DNA of 64,000 nt. It comes from Pseudomonas chlororaphis. Lineage in GTDB: Bacteria; Pseudomonadota; Gammaproteobacteria; Pseudomonadales; Pseudomonadaceae. The notes beneath the pieces are model-generated. The model saw only the letters and a program-made list of their open reading frames with translations, made no database searches and had not been told where the DNA came from. The stretch's first letter is position 1; every line of letters starts with the position of its first letter. A program made the translations under genes and the position numbers. Positions 8,957 to 17,903 of the stretch are shown here, in pieces. The stretch covers positions 1 to 64,000 of the forward strand of contig CP011020.1 of assembly GCA_001023535.1 (NCBI GenBank), written 5' to 3'.

Positions 8957-10357
8957 TTACATCTGCGTCGCCATCCCCTCGACATTCATGGCCGCCTGGC
9001 GCAATGCCTCGGAGCGCGTGGGGTGTGGATGGCAGGTGAGGGCGATGTCCTCGGCCGAGGCACTGAACTCCATCGCCACGCAGTATTCGCCGATCATTTC
9101 ACTGACACTTGGGCCCACTAGGTGTACGCCGAGGATCTCATCGGTGCGCTCGTCGGCCAGGACCTTGGCGAACCCTTCGGTTTCGTGATTGATTTTCGCC
9201 CGGCTATTGGCCGTGAACGGAAACTTCCCGACCTTGTAGGCGCGGCCTTCGGCCTTGAGCTGCTCCTCGGTCTGGCCGACGCTGGCCAGTTCCGGGCGGG
9301 TGTAGATGACGCTGGGGATCAGCGCGTAGTTGACCTCGGCGGCCTTGCCGGCGATCTGTTCGATGCAGGCCATGGCTTCGTCTTCGGCCTTGTGGGCCAG
9401 CATCGGTCCGGACGTCACGTCACCGATCACCCAGACCCCGGGTGCTTCGGTACGGTGATGCCGGTTGGCAAGCATGCCGCGCGAGTCAGGTTCCAGCCCG
9501 ACGTTGACCAGCCCTAACCCCTGGGTATACGGCCGACGACCGATAGCAACCAGCACGTAATCGGCGTCCAGGTTCTGGGCCTCGCCGCCGGCGGCGGGCT
9601 CAACTTGCACTTGCACGCCGCTGGCCGAGGGGATGGCGCCGGTGACTTTGCTGCTCAACATGAATGCAATGCCTTGCTTGGCCAGGGCCCGTTGCAAGGT
9701 CTTGCCGGCTTCTGCGTCCACGCCCGGGCAGATGCGATCGAGGTATTCGACCACGGTCACTTGGGCGCCCAACCGCCGCCAGACCGACCCCAGTTCGAGG
9801 CCGATGACGCCCGCGCCGATCACCACCAGGTGGCGCGGCACTTCATTCAGCGACAGCGCTCCGGTGGAGTCGAGGATACGTTGATTATCAATGGTCACGC
9901 CGGGCAGCGGCATCGGCTCGGAGCCCGTGGCGATGACGATGTCCTTGGCGCTGAGTTCGGTCTTGCTGCCGTCTTCGGCGGTGACGGTGACCTTGCCGGG
10001 TCCGTCGATGTGGCCCCAGCCCTTGATCCAGTCGACCTTGTTCTTGCGAAACAGGAACTCGATGCCTTTGGTCAGGCCCGCCACGCTTTCGTCTTTTTGT
10101 TTCATCATTTGCGCCAGATTGAGGGTAGGGCTGACCTCGATCCCCAGGTTGGCGAACGCCGACCCCGTGGCCGCCTCGTACAGTTCGGAGGCGTGAAGCA
10201 AGGCTTTGGAAGGCATGCAACCGACGTTCAGGCAGGTGCCGCCCAGGGTCGCGCGGCCTTCGACACAGGCGGCCCGCAAGCCCAACTGTCCAGCCCGGAT
10301 CGCCGCGTTGTACCCGCCAGGGCCGCCGCCCAGAATGACTACGTCGTAATTGCTCAT
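8957..10357 (-). CDS. lpdA: Dihydrolipoamide dehydrogenase (E3)
   Basis: The 466-residue flavoprotein has the FAD-binding GGGPGGYNAA at its N-terminus, the redox-active disulfide in GGTCLNVGCMPSK near residues 40-52, an NAD-binding VIGAGVIGLELG near 184, and the catalytic HPHPTRSEAL near the C-terminus. It reoxidises lipoyl groups of 2-oxoacid dehydrogenase or glycine-cleavage complexes using NAD+. It stands alone, not beside E1/E2 genes, so it is probably the extra (Lpd3-like) copy that Pseudomonas carries besides those in the 2-oxoglutarate and branched-chain operons. The ATG is preceded by GGGAGAAGC. The gene is transcribed divergently from the SPFH operon with a 221-bp gap. Confidence 0.93.
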   Translation of the reverse strand: MSNYDVVILGGGPGGYNAAIRAGQLGLRAACVEGRATLGGTCLNVGCMPSKALLHASELYEAATGSAFANLGIEVSPTLNLAQMMKQKDESVAGLTKGIEFLFRKNKVDWIKGWGHIDGPGKVTVTAEDGSKTELSAKDIVIATGSEPMPLPGVTIDNQRILDSTGALSLNEVPRHLVVIGAGVIGLELGSVWRRLGAQVTVVEYLDRICPGVDAEAGKTLQRALAKQGIAFMLSSKVTGAIPSASGVQVQVEPAAGGEAQNLDADYVLVAIGRRPYTQGLGLVNVGLEPDSRGMLANRHHRTEAPGVWVIGDVTSGPMLAHKAEDEAMACIEQIAGKAAEVNYALIPSVIYTRPELASVGQTEEQLKAEGRAYKVGKFPFTANSRAKINHETEGFAKVLADERTDEILGVHLVGPSVSEMIGEYCVAMEFSASAEDIALTCHPHPTRSEALRQAAMNVEGMATQM

Positions 10358-10578
10358 CGCGCTTCTCCCACTTGGCCTGATAAAAAATTATGCTCGTAAT
10401 ATGAGCGTTTCCACGGATTACGGTCAAGGCTTAAGTCAAGGGGCTGGCATGGCTTGCGGCATGAAGAATTCAAAACGGAAATTTCACAGTAATCGTTATA
10501 AGGTAACGAGATGTAACGAAGCGGCGGTGGCTTCTGTCCACAAGCCCGGGTTCTGATCGCCACAAGCGTTGGGGTGGT

Positions 10579-12543
10579 ATGCAAGTCGATCTTGATGTCG
10601 AGGGAGGCCAGGTGGCCGAATGGCCGCGCTTTCAGCGTGCGATAGTGCATGGGCGTCGTATGAGGCGAATGGTCCTGATGCTGGGTGGGGCGGCAGGCCT
10701 GGCCGGGGTACTGGCGTTTTTTATCGGGCTGTTCTCGCCGCTGTCGCTGTGGCCAGCCCTGCTGGTGAGCCAGGGCGCAAGCGTGCTGGTGTTGCTGGCC
10801 GGTGTGCAATCGGCCGGGTGGATCGCGCAATGGCGCGGCAAGGCGTTAGCGCCGCCGCTGGATAACCCGACTTCGCCGCAACCGCCGGTGGATGAGCTGG
10901 GTGGGTGGTATGAACGATTGCTCGAACGGCTCGGCGTGCGCTGGGCCGGTCTGCTCGCGCACATCGGCGCACCGGCGTTGTGGCTGGCCGGCTGGGCAAC
11001 GCTGGTGTTGTTGAGCCTGGCGCAAGTCTGGAACCTGACGTTGCCCGCTGCCCCCCTTGGGACGTCGGCCAGTGTTGGGGCGGCGCTGTCGTTGCTGCTG
11101 GCATTCGGGTTGCTGGTGTTCGAGCGCCAATTGGCCCAGCAACCTGCCGTGGAGTGGCCGGAAGCGCAGCCTCTGGCGCAATTGGCTCGGGTGCCGATCA
11201 TCGTGCTGGTCCTCGGCGCCATGTGCCTGTTGTTCGCCGGCGAAACATCGGTCTGGCCTGTGCGCCTGGCGGTGTTGATGGGTGTGCTGCCAGGGCTTGT
11301 GGCGCTGGAGTTGCTGCTGCGTGCCGTGTTGTCGCTGTTCAGCCCCCGTCGGGATGCGGTGGAGCCGACCCTGTTGGGGCGTAGTGTCATTGCCGATCTG
11401 CTGTGCTGGCCGCCGCAACCCTTGCAGGCGTTGCAGCACGAACTGCACAACCGCTTCGGCATCGACCTGCGCCAGATTTGGGCGTTCAGCTACATGCGTC
11501 GTGCTTTCCTGCCGGTGTTGGCCTTGGTGGCCTTGGTGGGTTGGTTGCTGACGGGCGTGCATGAAGTGCCGCTGCAAGCACGCGGAATCTATGAGCGCTT
11601 CGGTAAGCCCGTGGAGGTCTTCGGCCCTGGCTTGCACGCAGGGCTGCCCTGGCCGTGGGGCAGGGTGCTGGCTGTCGAGAATGGGGTCGTGCACGAGTTG
11701 GCGAGCAGTGTCGCCGACACTGCGGCGGCCGCGGATGTCGAACCGGCCGAGGGGCCGGCGCCGGCGGTTGCCAACCGGTTATGGGACGCCAGCCATGTCA
11801 ACGACAAGTCCCAAGTCATCGCCAGTCGGCGGGCGGATCAGGAGAGCTTCCAGATCGTCAACATGGACGTGCGCTTCGTCTACCGCATTGGCCTGAGCGA
11901 CGCCGCCGCGTTGGCAGCCACCTACAACAGCGCCGACATTCCCACGCTGATCCGCAGCACCGCCAGCCGTGTTCTGGTGCATGAGTTTGCTTCGCGCACC
12001 CTGGATGGCTTGTTGGGCGCGGACCGCGTCAGCCTGGCCGACGAGATCGGTCGCGCGGTCCAGGCGGATTTGCAGGCGCTGGACAGCGGGGTGGAAATCC
12101 TGGCGACGGTGGTAGAAGCAATTCATCCACCGGCCGGAGCAGCCAACGCCTACCACGGTGTGCAAGCGGCGCAGATCGGTGCCCAGGCGCTGATTTCGCG
12201 CGAACGAGGGGCGGCGGCGGAGCAGACTAACCAGGCACAGCTGCAAGCCAGTGTTGCCCGCGACCAGGCCCAAGCCGGAGCCCGGGAAACCCACGCGGCT
12301 GCCCAGGCCGCCGATCTGCGCTTTAACGCAGACCGCCAAGCCTATGCCACCGCCGGGCACGCCTTTGTGCTGGAGCGCTACCTGAGCCAACTAAGCCAAG
12401 GCCTGGGCAACGCCAAGCTGCTGATTCTCGATCATCGCCTGGGCGGCGGCGGCAACGCGCCCACCCTCGACCTGCGTACTTTCACGCTGCCGGCAGACCC
12501 CGCGTCGCCGCGTAACCCTGTCCTGCCAGGAGCTGCCCATTGA
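10579..12543 (+). CDS. Polytopic SPFH/band-7 protein (HflK-like)
   Basis: The 654-residue protein has an unusually long hydrophobic N-terminal half with about seven membrane segments (residues ~30-330). A band-7/SPFH domain then starts at VPLQARGIYERFGKPVEVFGPGLH near residue 332 and ends in a long Ala/Gln-rich helical stretch. Ordinary HflK has a single membrane segment, so the polytopic part is a fusion-like addition. SPFH proteins assemble into large ring or dome structures in the membrane and often hold FtsH protease. This gene opens a four-gene run joined by TTGA/ATGA overlaps to two more SPFH genes and a metal P-type ATPase. Function within that set is not known. Confidence 0.8.
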   Translation: MQVDLDVEGGQVAEWPRFQRAIVHGRRMRRMVLMLGGAAGLAGVLAFFIGLFSPLSLWPALLVSQGASVLVLLAGVQSAGWIAQWRGKALAPPLDNPTSPQPPVDELGGWYERLLERLGVRWAGLLAHIGAPALWLAGWATLVLLSLAQVWNLTLPAAPLGTSASVGAALSLLLAFGLLVFERQLAQQPAVEWPEAQPLAQLARVPIIVLVLGAMCLLFAGETSVWPVRLAVLMGVLPGLVALELLLRAVLSLFSPRRDAVEPTLLGRSVIADLLCWPPQPLQALQHELHNRFGIDLRQIWAFSYMRRAFLPVLALVALVGWLLTGVHEVPLQARGIYERFGKPVEVFGPGLHAGLPWPWGRVLAVENGVVHELASSVADTAAAADVEPAEGPAPAVANRLWDASHVNDKSQVIASRRADQESFQIVNMDVRFVYRIGLSDAAALAATYNSADIPTLIRSTASRVLVHEFASRTLDGLLGADRVSLADEIGRAVQADLQALDSGVEILATVVEAIHPPAGAANAYHGVQAAQIGAQALISRERGAAAEQTNQAQLQASVARDQAQAGARETHAAAQAADLRFNADRQAYATAGHAFVLERYLSQLSQGLGNAKLLILDHRLGGGGNAPTLDLRTFTLPADPASPRNPVLPGAAH

Positions 12544-13580
12544 GCCAGTCCTCTTCACACGGTCACCACGACCACGCCGGCCACGCTCACGCTCATGGCG
12601 GCCACCACCATGGGCATCATCACCACCATCACGGTGAGCCACAGGAAGCCGGGCCGTTTCCTTGGCGGCGCATGGCCTGGGCGGCGCTGCTGGTCGCGTT
12701 CGCGGTCGCCGCCGCGAGCCTGGTGCAAGTGCGTTCGGGAGAAGCCACCGTGATCACGCGTTTCGGCAACCCGGCGCGGGTCCTGCTGCAACCAGGGTTG
12801 GGGTGGCGGTGGCCGGCGCCGTTCGAAGCGGCTATTCCGGTGGACCTGCGTCTGCGCACCACGTCCAGCGGTTTACAGGATGTCGGTACGCGCGATGGCC
12901 TGCGGATCATTGTCCAGGCGTACGTGGCGTGGCAGGTCCAGGGTGACCCGGACAACGTGCAACGTTTCATGCGGGCAGTGCAGAACCAGCCGGACGAAGC
13001 CGCGCGGCAGATCCGCACGTTCGTCGGTTCGGCCCTGGAAACCACCGCCGCCAGTTTCGACCTGGCGAACCTGGTCAACACCGATGCCAGCCAAGTGCAC
13101 ATCGCCGATTTCGAAGCGCAGCTGCGCCAGCAAATTGATCAACAGTTGCTCACCACCTACGGCGTGCGCGTGTTGCAGGTCGGTGTCGAGCGCCTGACCT
13201 TGCCTTCGGTGACACTGACCGCGACGGTGGATCGCATGCGTGCCGAGCGTGAAACCATTGCCACCGAACGCACCGCCATCGGCAAGCGCGAAGCGGCGCA
13301 AATTCGTTCTGCCGCCGAGCGGGATGCGCGGGTCATGCAGGCCGATGCCACGGTGAAAGCGGCCGAGATCGAGGCGCAATCCCGAGTAGAAGCCGCCGAA
13401 ATCTATGGCAAGGCCTACGCCGGCTCGCCGCAGCTCTACAACCTGCTGCGCTCATTGGATACCCTTGGCACCGTGGTCAGCCCCGCTACCAAATTGATTT
13501 TGCGCACCGATGCGGCGCCGTTCCGCGTACTGGTGGACGGCCCGCCAGCGATGGACGGCAAAAGTGGAACACAACCATGA
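12540..13580 (+). CDS. SPFH protein (HflC-like) with His-rich N-terminal tail
   Basis: Translation starts at a TTG overlapping the previous stop (TTGA). Residues 7-31 contain 16 histidines, followed by one membrane helix (AALLVAFAVAAASLVQV) and a band-7 domain beginning VRSGEATVITRFGNPARVL. A coiled helical segment (DRMRAERETIATERTAIGKREA...) is characteristic of HflC. The product is 346 residues. The His cluster should bind Zn, Ni, Co or Cu; by the usual topology it would be cytoplasmic. Since a metal-transporting P-type ATPase is encoded two genes downstream, the tail may buffer or deliver metal, which is inference. Confidence 0.82.
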   Translation: MSQSSSHGHHDHAGHAHAHGGHHHGHHHHHHGEPQEAGPFPWRRMAWAALLVAFAVAAASLVQVRSGEATVITRFGNPARVLLQPGLGWRWPAPFEAAIPVDLRLRTTSSGLQDVGTRDGLRIIVQAYVAWQVQGDPDNVQRFMRAVQNQPDEAARQIRTFVGSALETTAASFDLANLVNTDASQVHIADFEAQLRQQIDQQLLTTYGVRVLQVGVERLTLPSVTLTATVDRMRAERETIATERTAIGKREAAQIRSAAERDARVMQADATVKAAEIEAQSRVEAAEIYGKAYAGSPQLYNLLRSLDTLGTVVSPATKLILRTDAAPFRVLVDGPPAMDGKSGTQP

Positions 13581-14629
13581 GCATGGTTCCACGTGGAACA
13601 AATCCGTTATCCAGCCCGTGGGTCCAGGCCGGACGTTTGGCGTTTCTCGGGCTTTACGCGGTGACGGTATTGGCCGCGTTGGCCTGGGCTTGCTCCAATG
13701 TGCGGCAGATCGATCCACAGAACCGCGCCGTGGTGTTGCACTTTGGGGCCTTGGATCGAATCCAGAATGCCGGGCTGCTATTGGCGTGGCCCAGTCCCGT
13801 GGAACAAGTGATCCTGTTGCCCGCGGCGGATCGGGTACTGGAGCGACGGGTGGAAAACCTGCTGCGCTCGGATCCCGCTTTGCAGGCTGACAGGGTGGCC
13901 AGCTTCGCCACGCCGATCAGTGATGCGCTGGCGGGTTCTGGTTATTTATTGACCGGCGATGCCGGTGTGGTGCAACTGGATGTGCGGGTGTTCTACAAAG
14001 TCACCGACCCCTACGCCTTTGTGCTTCAAGGCGAACACGTGCTGCCGGCGCTCGATCGACTGGCGACCCGCAGTGCCGTGGCCCTGACGGCGGCGCGGGA
14101 CCTGGACACGATTCTGGTGGCGCGGCCGGAATTGATGGGCAGTGACAGCCAGGCCGCCGAGCGTCGTGAACGGCTGCGCGGCGATCTGGTCCAGGGCATC
14201 AACCGGCGCCTGGCCGATCTGGCGGCGACAGGGCAGGGGCTGGGTATCGAGGTGGCACGGGTGGATGTGCAATCGAGCCTGCCGGGCCCTGCGGTGAGTG
14301 CCTTCAACGCGGTATTGACCGCCAGCCAGCAGGCTGACAAAGCCGTGGCCAACGCCCGCACCGACGCGGAAAAGCTCACCCAGACGGCCCGCCAGGACGC
14401 TGATCGCGCGCTCCAGGTCGCCCACGCCCAAGCCAGCGAACGGCTCGCCAAGGCGTCGGCCGACACGGCCACGGTACTGGGGCTGGCAAAAACTCAAGGC
14501 ACTGATCCACAGATCCTGCTGCGCCTTTATCGCGAACGTGTGCCGGCGATCCTTCGCCAAGCCGGTTCCGTGACCACGGTCGATCCGAAAGACGATTCCC
14601 GTCTGATCATCCAGGGAGCTGAACAATGA
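13577..14629 (+). CDS. SPFH/band-7 protein (HflK-like)
   Basis: This 350-residue protein has a single N-terminal membrane helix (LAFLGLYAVTVLAALAWACS), then the band-7 start VRQIDPQNRAVVLHFGALD, and a C-terminal Ala/Gln-rich helix (QADKAVANARTDAEKLTQ). It most resembles HflK-type subunits, so with the preceding gene it forms an HflK/HflC-like pair. Both junctions are ATGA overlaps. A parS-like palindrome lies within codons 4-8. It would assemble in the inner membrane with its two SPFH neighbours; the partner protease or transporter remains to be identified. Confidence 0.8.
   Translation: MSMVPRGTNPLSSPWVQAGRLAFLGLYAVTVLAALAWACSNVRQIDPQNRAVVLHFGALDRIQNAGLLLAWPSPVEQVILLPAADRVLERRVENLLRSDPALQADRVASFATPISDALAGSGYLLTGDAGVVQLDVRVFYKVTDPYAFVLQGEHVLPALDRLATRSAVALTAARDLDTILVARPELMGSDSQAAERRERLRGDLVQGINRRLADLAATGQGLGIEVARVDVQSSLPGPAVSAFNAVLTASQQADKAVANARTDAEKLTQTARQDADRALQVAHAQASERLAKASADTATVLGLAKTQGTDPQILLRLYRERVPAILRQAGSVTTVDPKDDSRLIIQGAEQ
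13586..13599. other. parS-like palindrome (ParB site)
   Basis: GTTCCACGTGGAAC is a perfect 14-bp palindrome matching the chromosomal parS core bound by ParB in Pseudomonas. With flanks it reads G-core-A, one base from the 16-bp consensus. It overlaps the start of the third SPFH gene. A half-site GTGGAAC sits 16 bp upstream (13564-13570) and another at 13799-13805. The sequence match is direct; binding is inferred. Confidence 0.75.
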
Positions 14630-16533
14630 CTGCTCAAGCCAACGCGCTGCCGATGCTGTCTTCGGCGGAACAGCGCACCGCCGCGCGCCAACTGACCCTG
14701 GCGATGCTTGCGCTCGGGCTGCTCGCCTTGGGGTTGGTATGGCGCGGCTGGTTGCCAGAGCAAACAGGGGTCAGCCAATTGCTGCTGGGTGTCGCCTCGC
14801 TGCTGGTGGCGGTTCCAGTCATGCGTTCGGCCTGGTACAGCTTGCGTTATCCCAGCCTGCACGGGATCACCGATCAGTTGATCGCCTTGGCGATGCTCGG
14901 GGCCTGGGCTACAGGCGATCTGCTGACGGCTGCGTTGTTGCCCATCATCATGATTTTCGGGCACGTGCTGGAGGAGCGCAGCGTCATCGGCTCCCAGGAA
15001 GCGATCCATGCCCTCGGCCAGCTCACCCGCAGTCTGGGCCGCAAAGTGCAGGCCGACGGCTCGATCATCGAGGTCGACAACGGCACGTTGCGCCCCGGTG
15101 ATGTAGTGGAGGTGCGTGCTGGTGACCGGGTGCCTGCGGACGGCCGTGTGCTGTCCGGCCAGGCGAGCCTCGACACTGCGCCGATCACCGGCGAATCGGT
15201 GCCCCTGGAGGCGGGGGTGGGCACCGAGGTTTTTGGTGGCGCAATCAATTTGGATGGTTTGCTGCGCCTGGAAGTGACCCGCACCGGTGATGAGTCAACG
15301 CTCGGCAAGGTCATCGCCCTGATGCAGAACGCCGAGCGTTCGAAACCGCCCATCACCCGTTTGCTGGAGCGCTACGCCGCTCGCTATCTGGTGTTGGTGT
15401 TGCTGCTGGCGGCGGTGACCTGGTTCGTGACCCATGACGCCCAGGCCATGCTCGCGGTGCTGGTAGCGGCTTGCCCTTGCGCGTTGGTGCTGTCGGCGCC
15501 GGCGACGGCCATCGCAGGAATCGCCGTGGCGGCGCGTCACGGGATCCTGATTCGCAGCTCGGCCTTTCTGGAAGAGTTGGCCGACCTCACTTCGCTGGTG
15601 GTCGACAAGACCGGCACCCTGACGTACGGCGCCCTGCGTTTGCAATCCATCGAAGGCTCCCAGGATGACCCTGCCGATGTATTGCTGCCGTTGGCGGCGA
15701 GCTTGGGGTCGGCCAGCAGCCACCCGGTCAGCCGCGCATTGGCCGGGTTGGTCGAGCCGGAACACTGCCTGCCTCTGACGCAGGTCCATGAGCGCCAGGG
15801 GCTCGGTGTGGTCGCGATGACCGGGCAGGGCGTGGCGGCGCTGGGTCGGCCGGAGCTGTTCTCCCAGCTGGGGATCGAGACCTGCGCGGTTCCTGTCCAC
15901 GACGGTCCGATCGCCGGCCTGGCCCTGGACGGCAAGTTTCTCGCCTGGCTGTTGTTGGCCGACAGCGTCAAGCCGGAAGCCCGGATGGCCCTGGCGGAGT
16001 TGCGCGAGCTGGGCTTGGGCCGTCAGTTGCTGCTGACCGGTGACCGGCACAGCGTGGCCAACGCCTTGGCACAGGATGTCGGTATCCGCGAGGTGCAAGC
16101 CCAAGCGTTGCCGGAAGACAAACTCAACCGGGTCATGACCGAAATCGACCATGGCTTCCGCCCGATGGTGGTGGGCGATGGCATCAACGATTCCCTGGCG
16201 CTCAAGGCCGGTGTGGTCGGCGTAGCGATGGGGGCCGGTGGCGCGGACATTGCCCTCGCGTCGTCGGACATCGTGCTGATCGGCAGCGACCTGCGCCGCC
16301 TCGGCACGTGCGTGCGGCTCAGTCGCCAATGTCGACGTACTTTGCAGGTCAACGTGATCATCGGCCTGGGCTGGACCCTGGCCATCGTCGCCTTTGCCGC
16401 GTTCGGTTGGCTCGGCGCGGCGGGGGCGATGATCGCTGCGTTGTTGCACAATCTGAGCACGCTGCTGGTGCTGGGCAATGCCGGGCGTCTGCTGCGGTTC
16501 CAGGAGCCGTTGCTGAAAATCAGCGAAGGCTGA
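14626..16533 (+). CDS. Heavy-metal P1B-type ATPase lacking an N-terminal metal domain
   Basis: The 635-residue protein has all P-type ATPase landmarks: actuator TGES near residue 190, membrane CPC motif in AACPCALVLSAP near 284, phosphorylation site DKTGT near 327, nucleotide-binding HP in SSHPVSRAL near 366, and GDGIND near 520. CPC places it among heavy-metal transporters. There is no CxxC heavy-metal domain or His-rich head at the N-terminus, unlike most Cu or Zn/Cd pumps. The last membrane region carries HNLST instead of the usual signatures, so metal identity is uncertain (Zn, Cd or Co are possible). It ends the SPFH operon by an ATGA overlap, which suggests a physical or regulatory link with those scaffolds. 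Confidence 0.9.
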   Translation: MTAQANALPMLSSAEQRTAARQLTLAMLALGLLALGLVWRGWLPEQTGVSQLLLGVASLLVAVPVMRSAWYSLRYPSLHGITDQLIALAMLGAWATGDLLTAALLPIIMIFGHVLEERSVIGSQEAIHALGQLTRSLGRKVQADGSIIEVDNGTLRPGDVVEVRAGDRVPADGRVLSGQASLDTAPITGESVPLEAGVGTEVFGGAINLDGLLRLEVTRTGDESTLGKVIALMQNAERSKPPITRLLERYAARYLVLVLLLAAVTWFVTHDAQAMLAVLVAACPCALVLSAPATAIAGIAVAARHGILIRSSAFLEELADLTSLVVDKTGTLTYGALRLQSIEGSQDDPADVLLPLAASLGSASSHPVSRALAGLVEPEHCLPLTQVHERQGLGVVAMTGQGVAALGRPELFSQLGIETCAVPVHDGPIAGLALDGKFLAWLLLADSVKPEARMALAELRELGLGRQLLLTGDRHSVANALAQDVGIREVQAQALPEDKLNRVMTEIDHGFRPMVVGDGINDSLALKAGVVGVAMGAGGADIALASSDIVLIGSDLRRLGTCVRLSRQCRRTLQVNVIIGLGWTLAIVAFAAFGWLGAAGAMIAALLHNLSTLLVLGNAGRLLRFQEPLLKISEG

Positions 16534-16635
16534 CCCAGGCGAACTGTCTAGCGACATTGCAGTCTGCTATTGAGAGGGCGCGCCACGCTGGGAGTACCCG
16601 TTACAGGGAGTGAATATGGGACAGCAATAGAAAAA

Positions 16636-16654
16636 GGCTATAAATTCGATAGCC
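16636..16654. promoter_or_regulatory. Inverted repeat with sigma-S-like -10 upstream of cfa
   Basis: GGCTAT and ATAGCC are separated by 7 bp, and the left arm runs into CTATAAAT, which resembles the CTATA-type -10 of RpoS promoters. It lies about 65-80 bp upstream of the cfa start. Stationary-phase control of cfa is known in pseudomonads; assigning it to this element is inference. Confidence 0.35.
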
Positions 16655-16715
16655 TGCTATTTTTCTACCATGGTCTACCCTCAGTTCAGATGTTCTGAAA
16701 CCAGGGGGATATCTC

Positions 16716-17903
16716 ATGCTCGCGCAGCTTCCACCGGCCCTCCAGAATCTTCACTTGCCGCTTCGGCTGCGGCTCTGGGATGGCCATGAATTCACACTGG
16801 GCGCCGACCCCAGTGTCACGATCGTGGTAAAGGACCCACAGATGGTCGGGCAATTAACCCATCCCAGCCTGGATGCGCTGGGTGCGGCGTTCGTCGAAGG
16901 CAAACTGGAACTTGAGGGCTCGATCCACGAAGTCGTGCGGGTCTGCGATGAGTGGAGCCAGGCACTGGTGGAGGAGGACGCCGACAGCCATCCCGTGCGT
17001 TCGGCCCACGACAAGGAAACCGACGCCAAGGCGATTTCCTATCACTACGACCTTTCCAACGCGTTCTATCAGCTCTGGCTCGACAGCGACATGGCGTATT
17101 CCTGCGCCTATTTCGAGACCGGCAGTGAAACCCTCGAACAGGCCCAGCAAGCCAAGTTTCGTCATTTGTGCCGCAAGCTTCGGTTGCAACCCGGCGACTA
17201 CCTGCTGGACGTCGGTTGCGGCTGGGGTGGGTTGGCGCGTTACGCGGCGCGGGAGTTCGGGGCCAAGGTCTTCGGCATTACCCTCAGCCAGGCGCAACTG
17301 GACCTGGCGCGAGAGCGGGTCAAGGCGCAGGGCCTGTCAGACCAGGTAGAACTGCAATTGCTGGACTACCGGGACCTGCCCCAGGATGGCCGCTTCGACA
17401 AAGTGGTCAGCGTGGGTATGTTCGAGCATGTCGGCCACGCGAACCTCGAGCAGTACTGCAAGACATTGTTTGGGGCTGTGCGAGAGGGCGGGCTGGTGAT
17501 GAACCATGGCATCACGGCCAAGCACACCGACGGGCGTCCGGTGGGACGCGGTGCGGGGGAATTCATCGAGAAGTATGTGTTCCCCAATGGCGAGTTGCCG
17601 CACCTGTCGATGATCGCTGCCCACATCAGCGAAGCCGGGCTTGAGATCGTCGACGTGGAGAGCCTGCGCCTGCATTACGCGCGCACCCTCGATCACTGGA
17701 GCGAGCGTCTGGAAGACAACCTGGCGGCGGCCGCAAAGGAAGTGCCGGAGCAGGCATTGCGAATCTGGCGCCTGTACCTGGCCGGCTGCGCCTACGCGTT
17801 CGCCAAGGGCTGGATCAACCTGCACCAGATCCTTGCGGTGAAAACGCATGCAGACGGTAGCCACGATCTGCCCTGGACTCGCGACGACCTCTACACCCCT
17901 TAA
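16716..17903 (+). CDS. cfa: Cyclopropane-fatty-acyl-phospholipid synthase
   Basis: The 395-residue enzyme has the SAM-binding [20 protein letters not shown] near residue 165, preceded by the family-specific [16 protein letters not shown] near 109, and the [12 protein letters not shown] block near 238. It adds a methylene bridge to unsaturated acyl chains of membrane phospholipids, using SAM. The length matches bacterial CFA synthases. GGGGG lies 8-12 bp before the ATG. It converges on the cardiolipin synthase gene, with a shared TTAA at the two stops, so the pair of lipid enzymes is back to back. Product assignment is firm. Confidence 0.94.
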   Translation: MLAQLPPALQNLHLPLRLRLWDGHEFTLGADPSVTIVVKDPQMVGQLTHPSLDALGAAFVEGKLELEGSIHEVVRVCDEWSQALVEEDADSHPVRSAHDKETDAKAISYHYDLSNAFYQLWLDSDMAYSCAYFETGSETLEQAQQAKFRHLCRKLRLQPGDYLLDVGCGWGGLARYAAREFGAKVFGITLSQAQLDLARERVKAQGLSDQVELQLLDYRDLPQDGRFDKVVSVGMFEHVGHANLEQYCKTLFGAVREGGLVMNHGITAKHTDGRPVGRGAGEFIEKYVFPNGELPHLSMIAAHISEAGLEIVDVESLRLHYARTLDHWSERLEDNLAAAAKEVPEQALRIWRLYLAGCAYAFAKGWINLHQILAVKTHADGSHDLPWTRDDLYTP

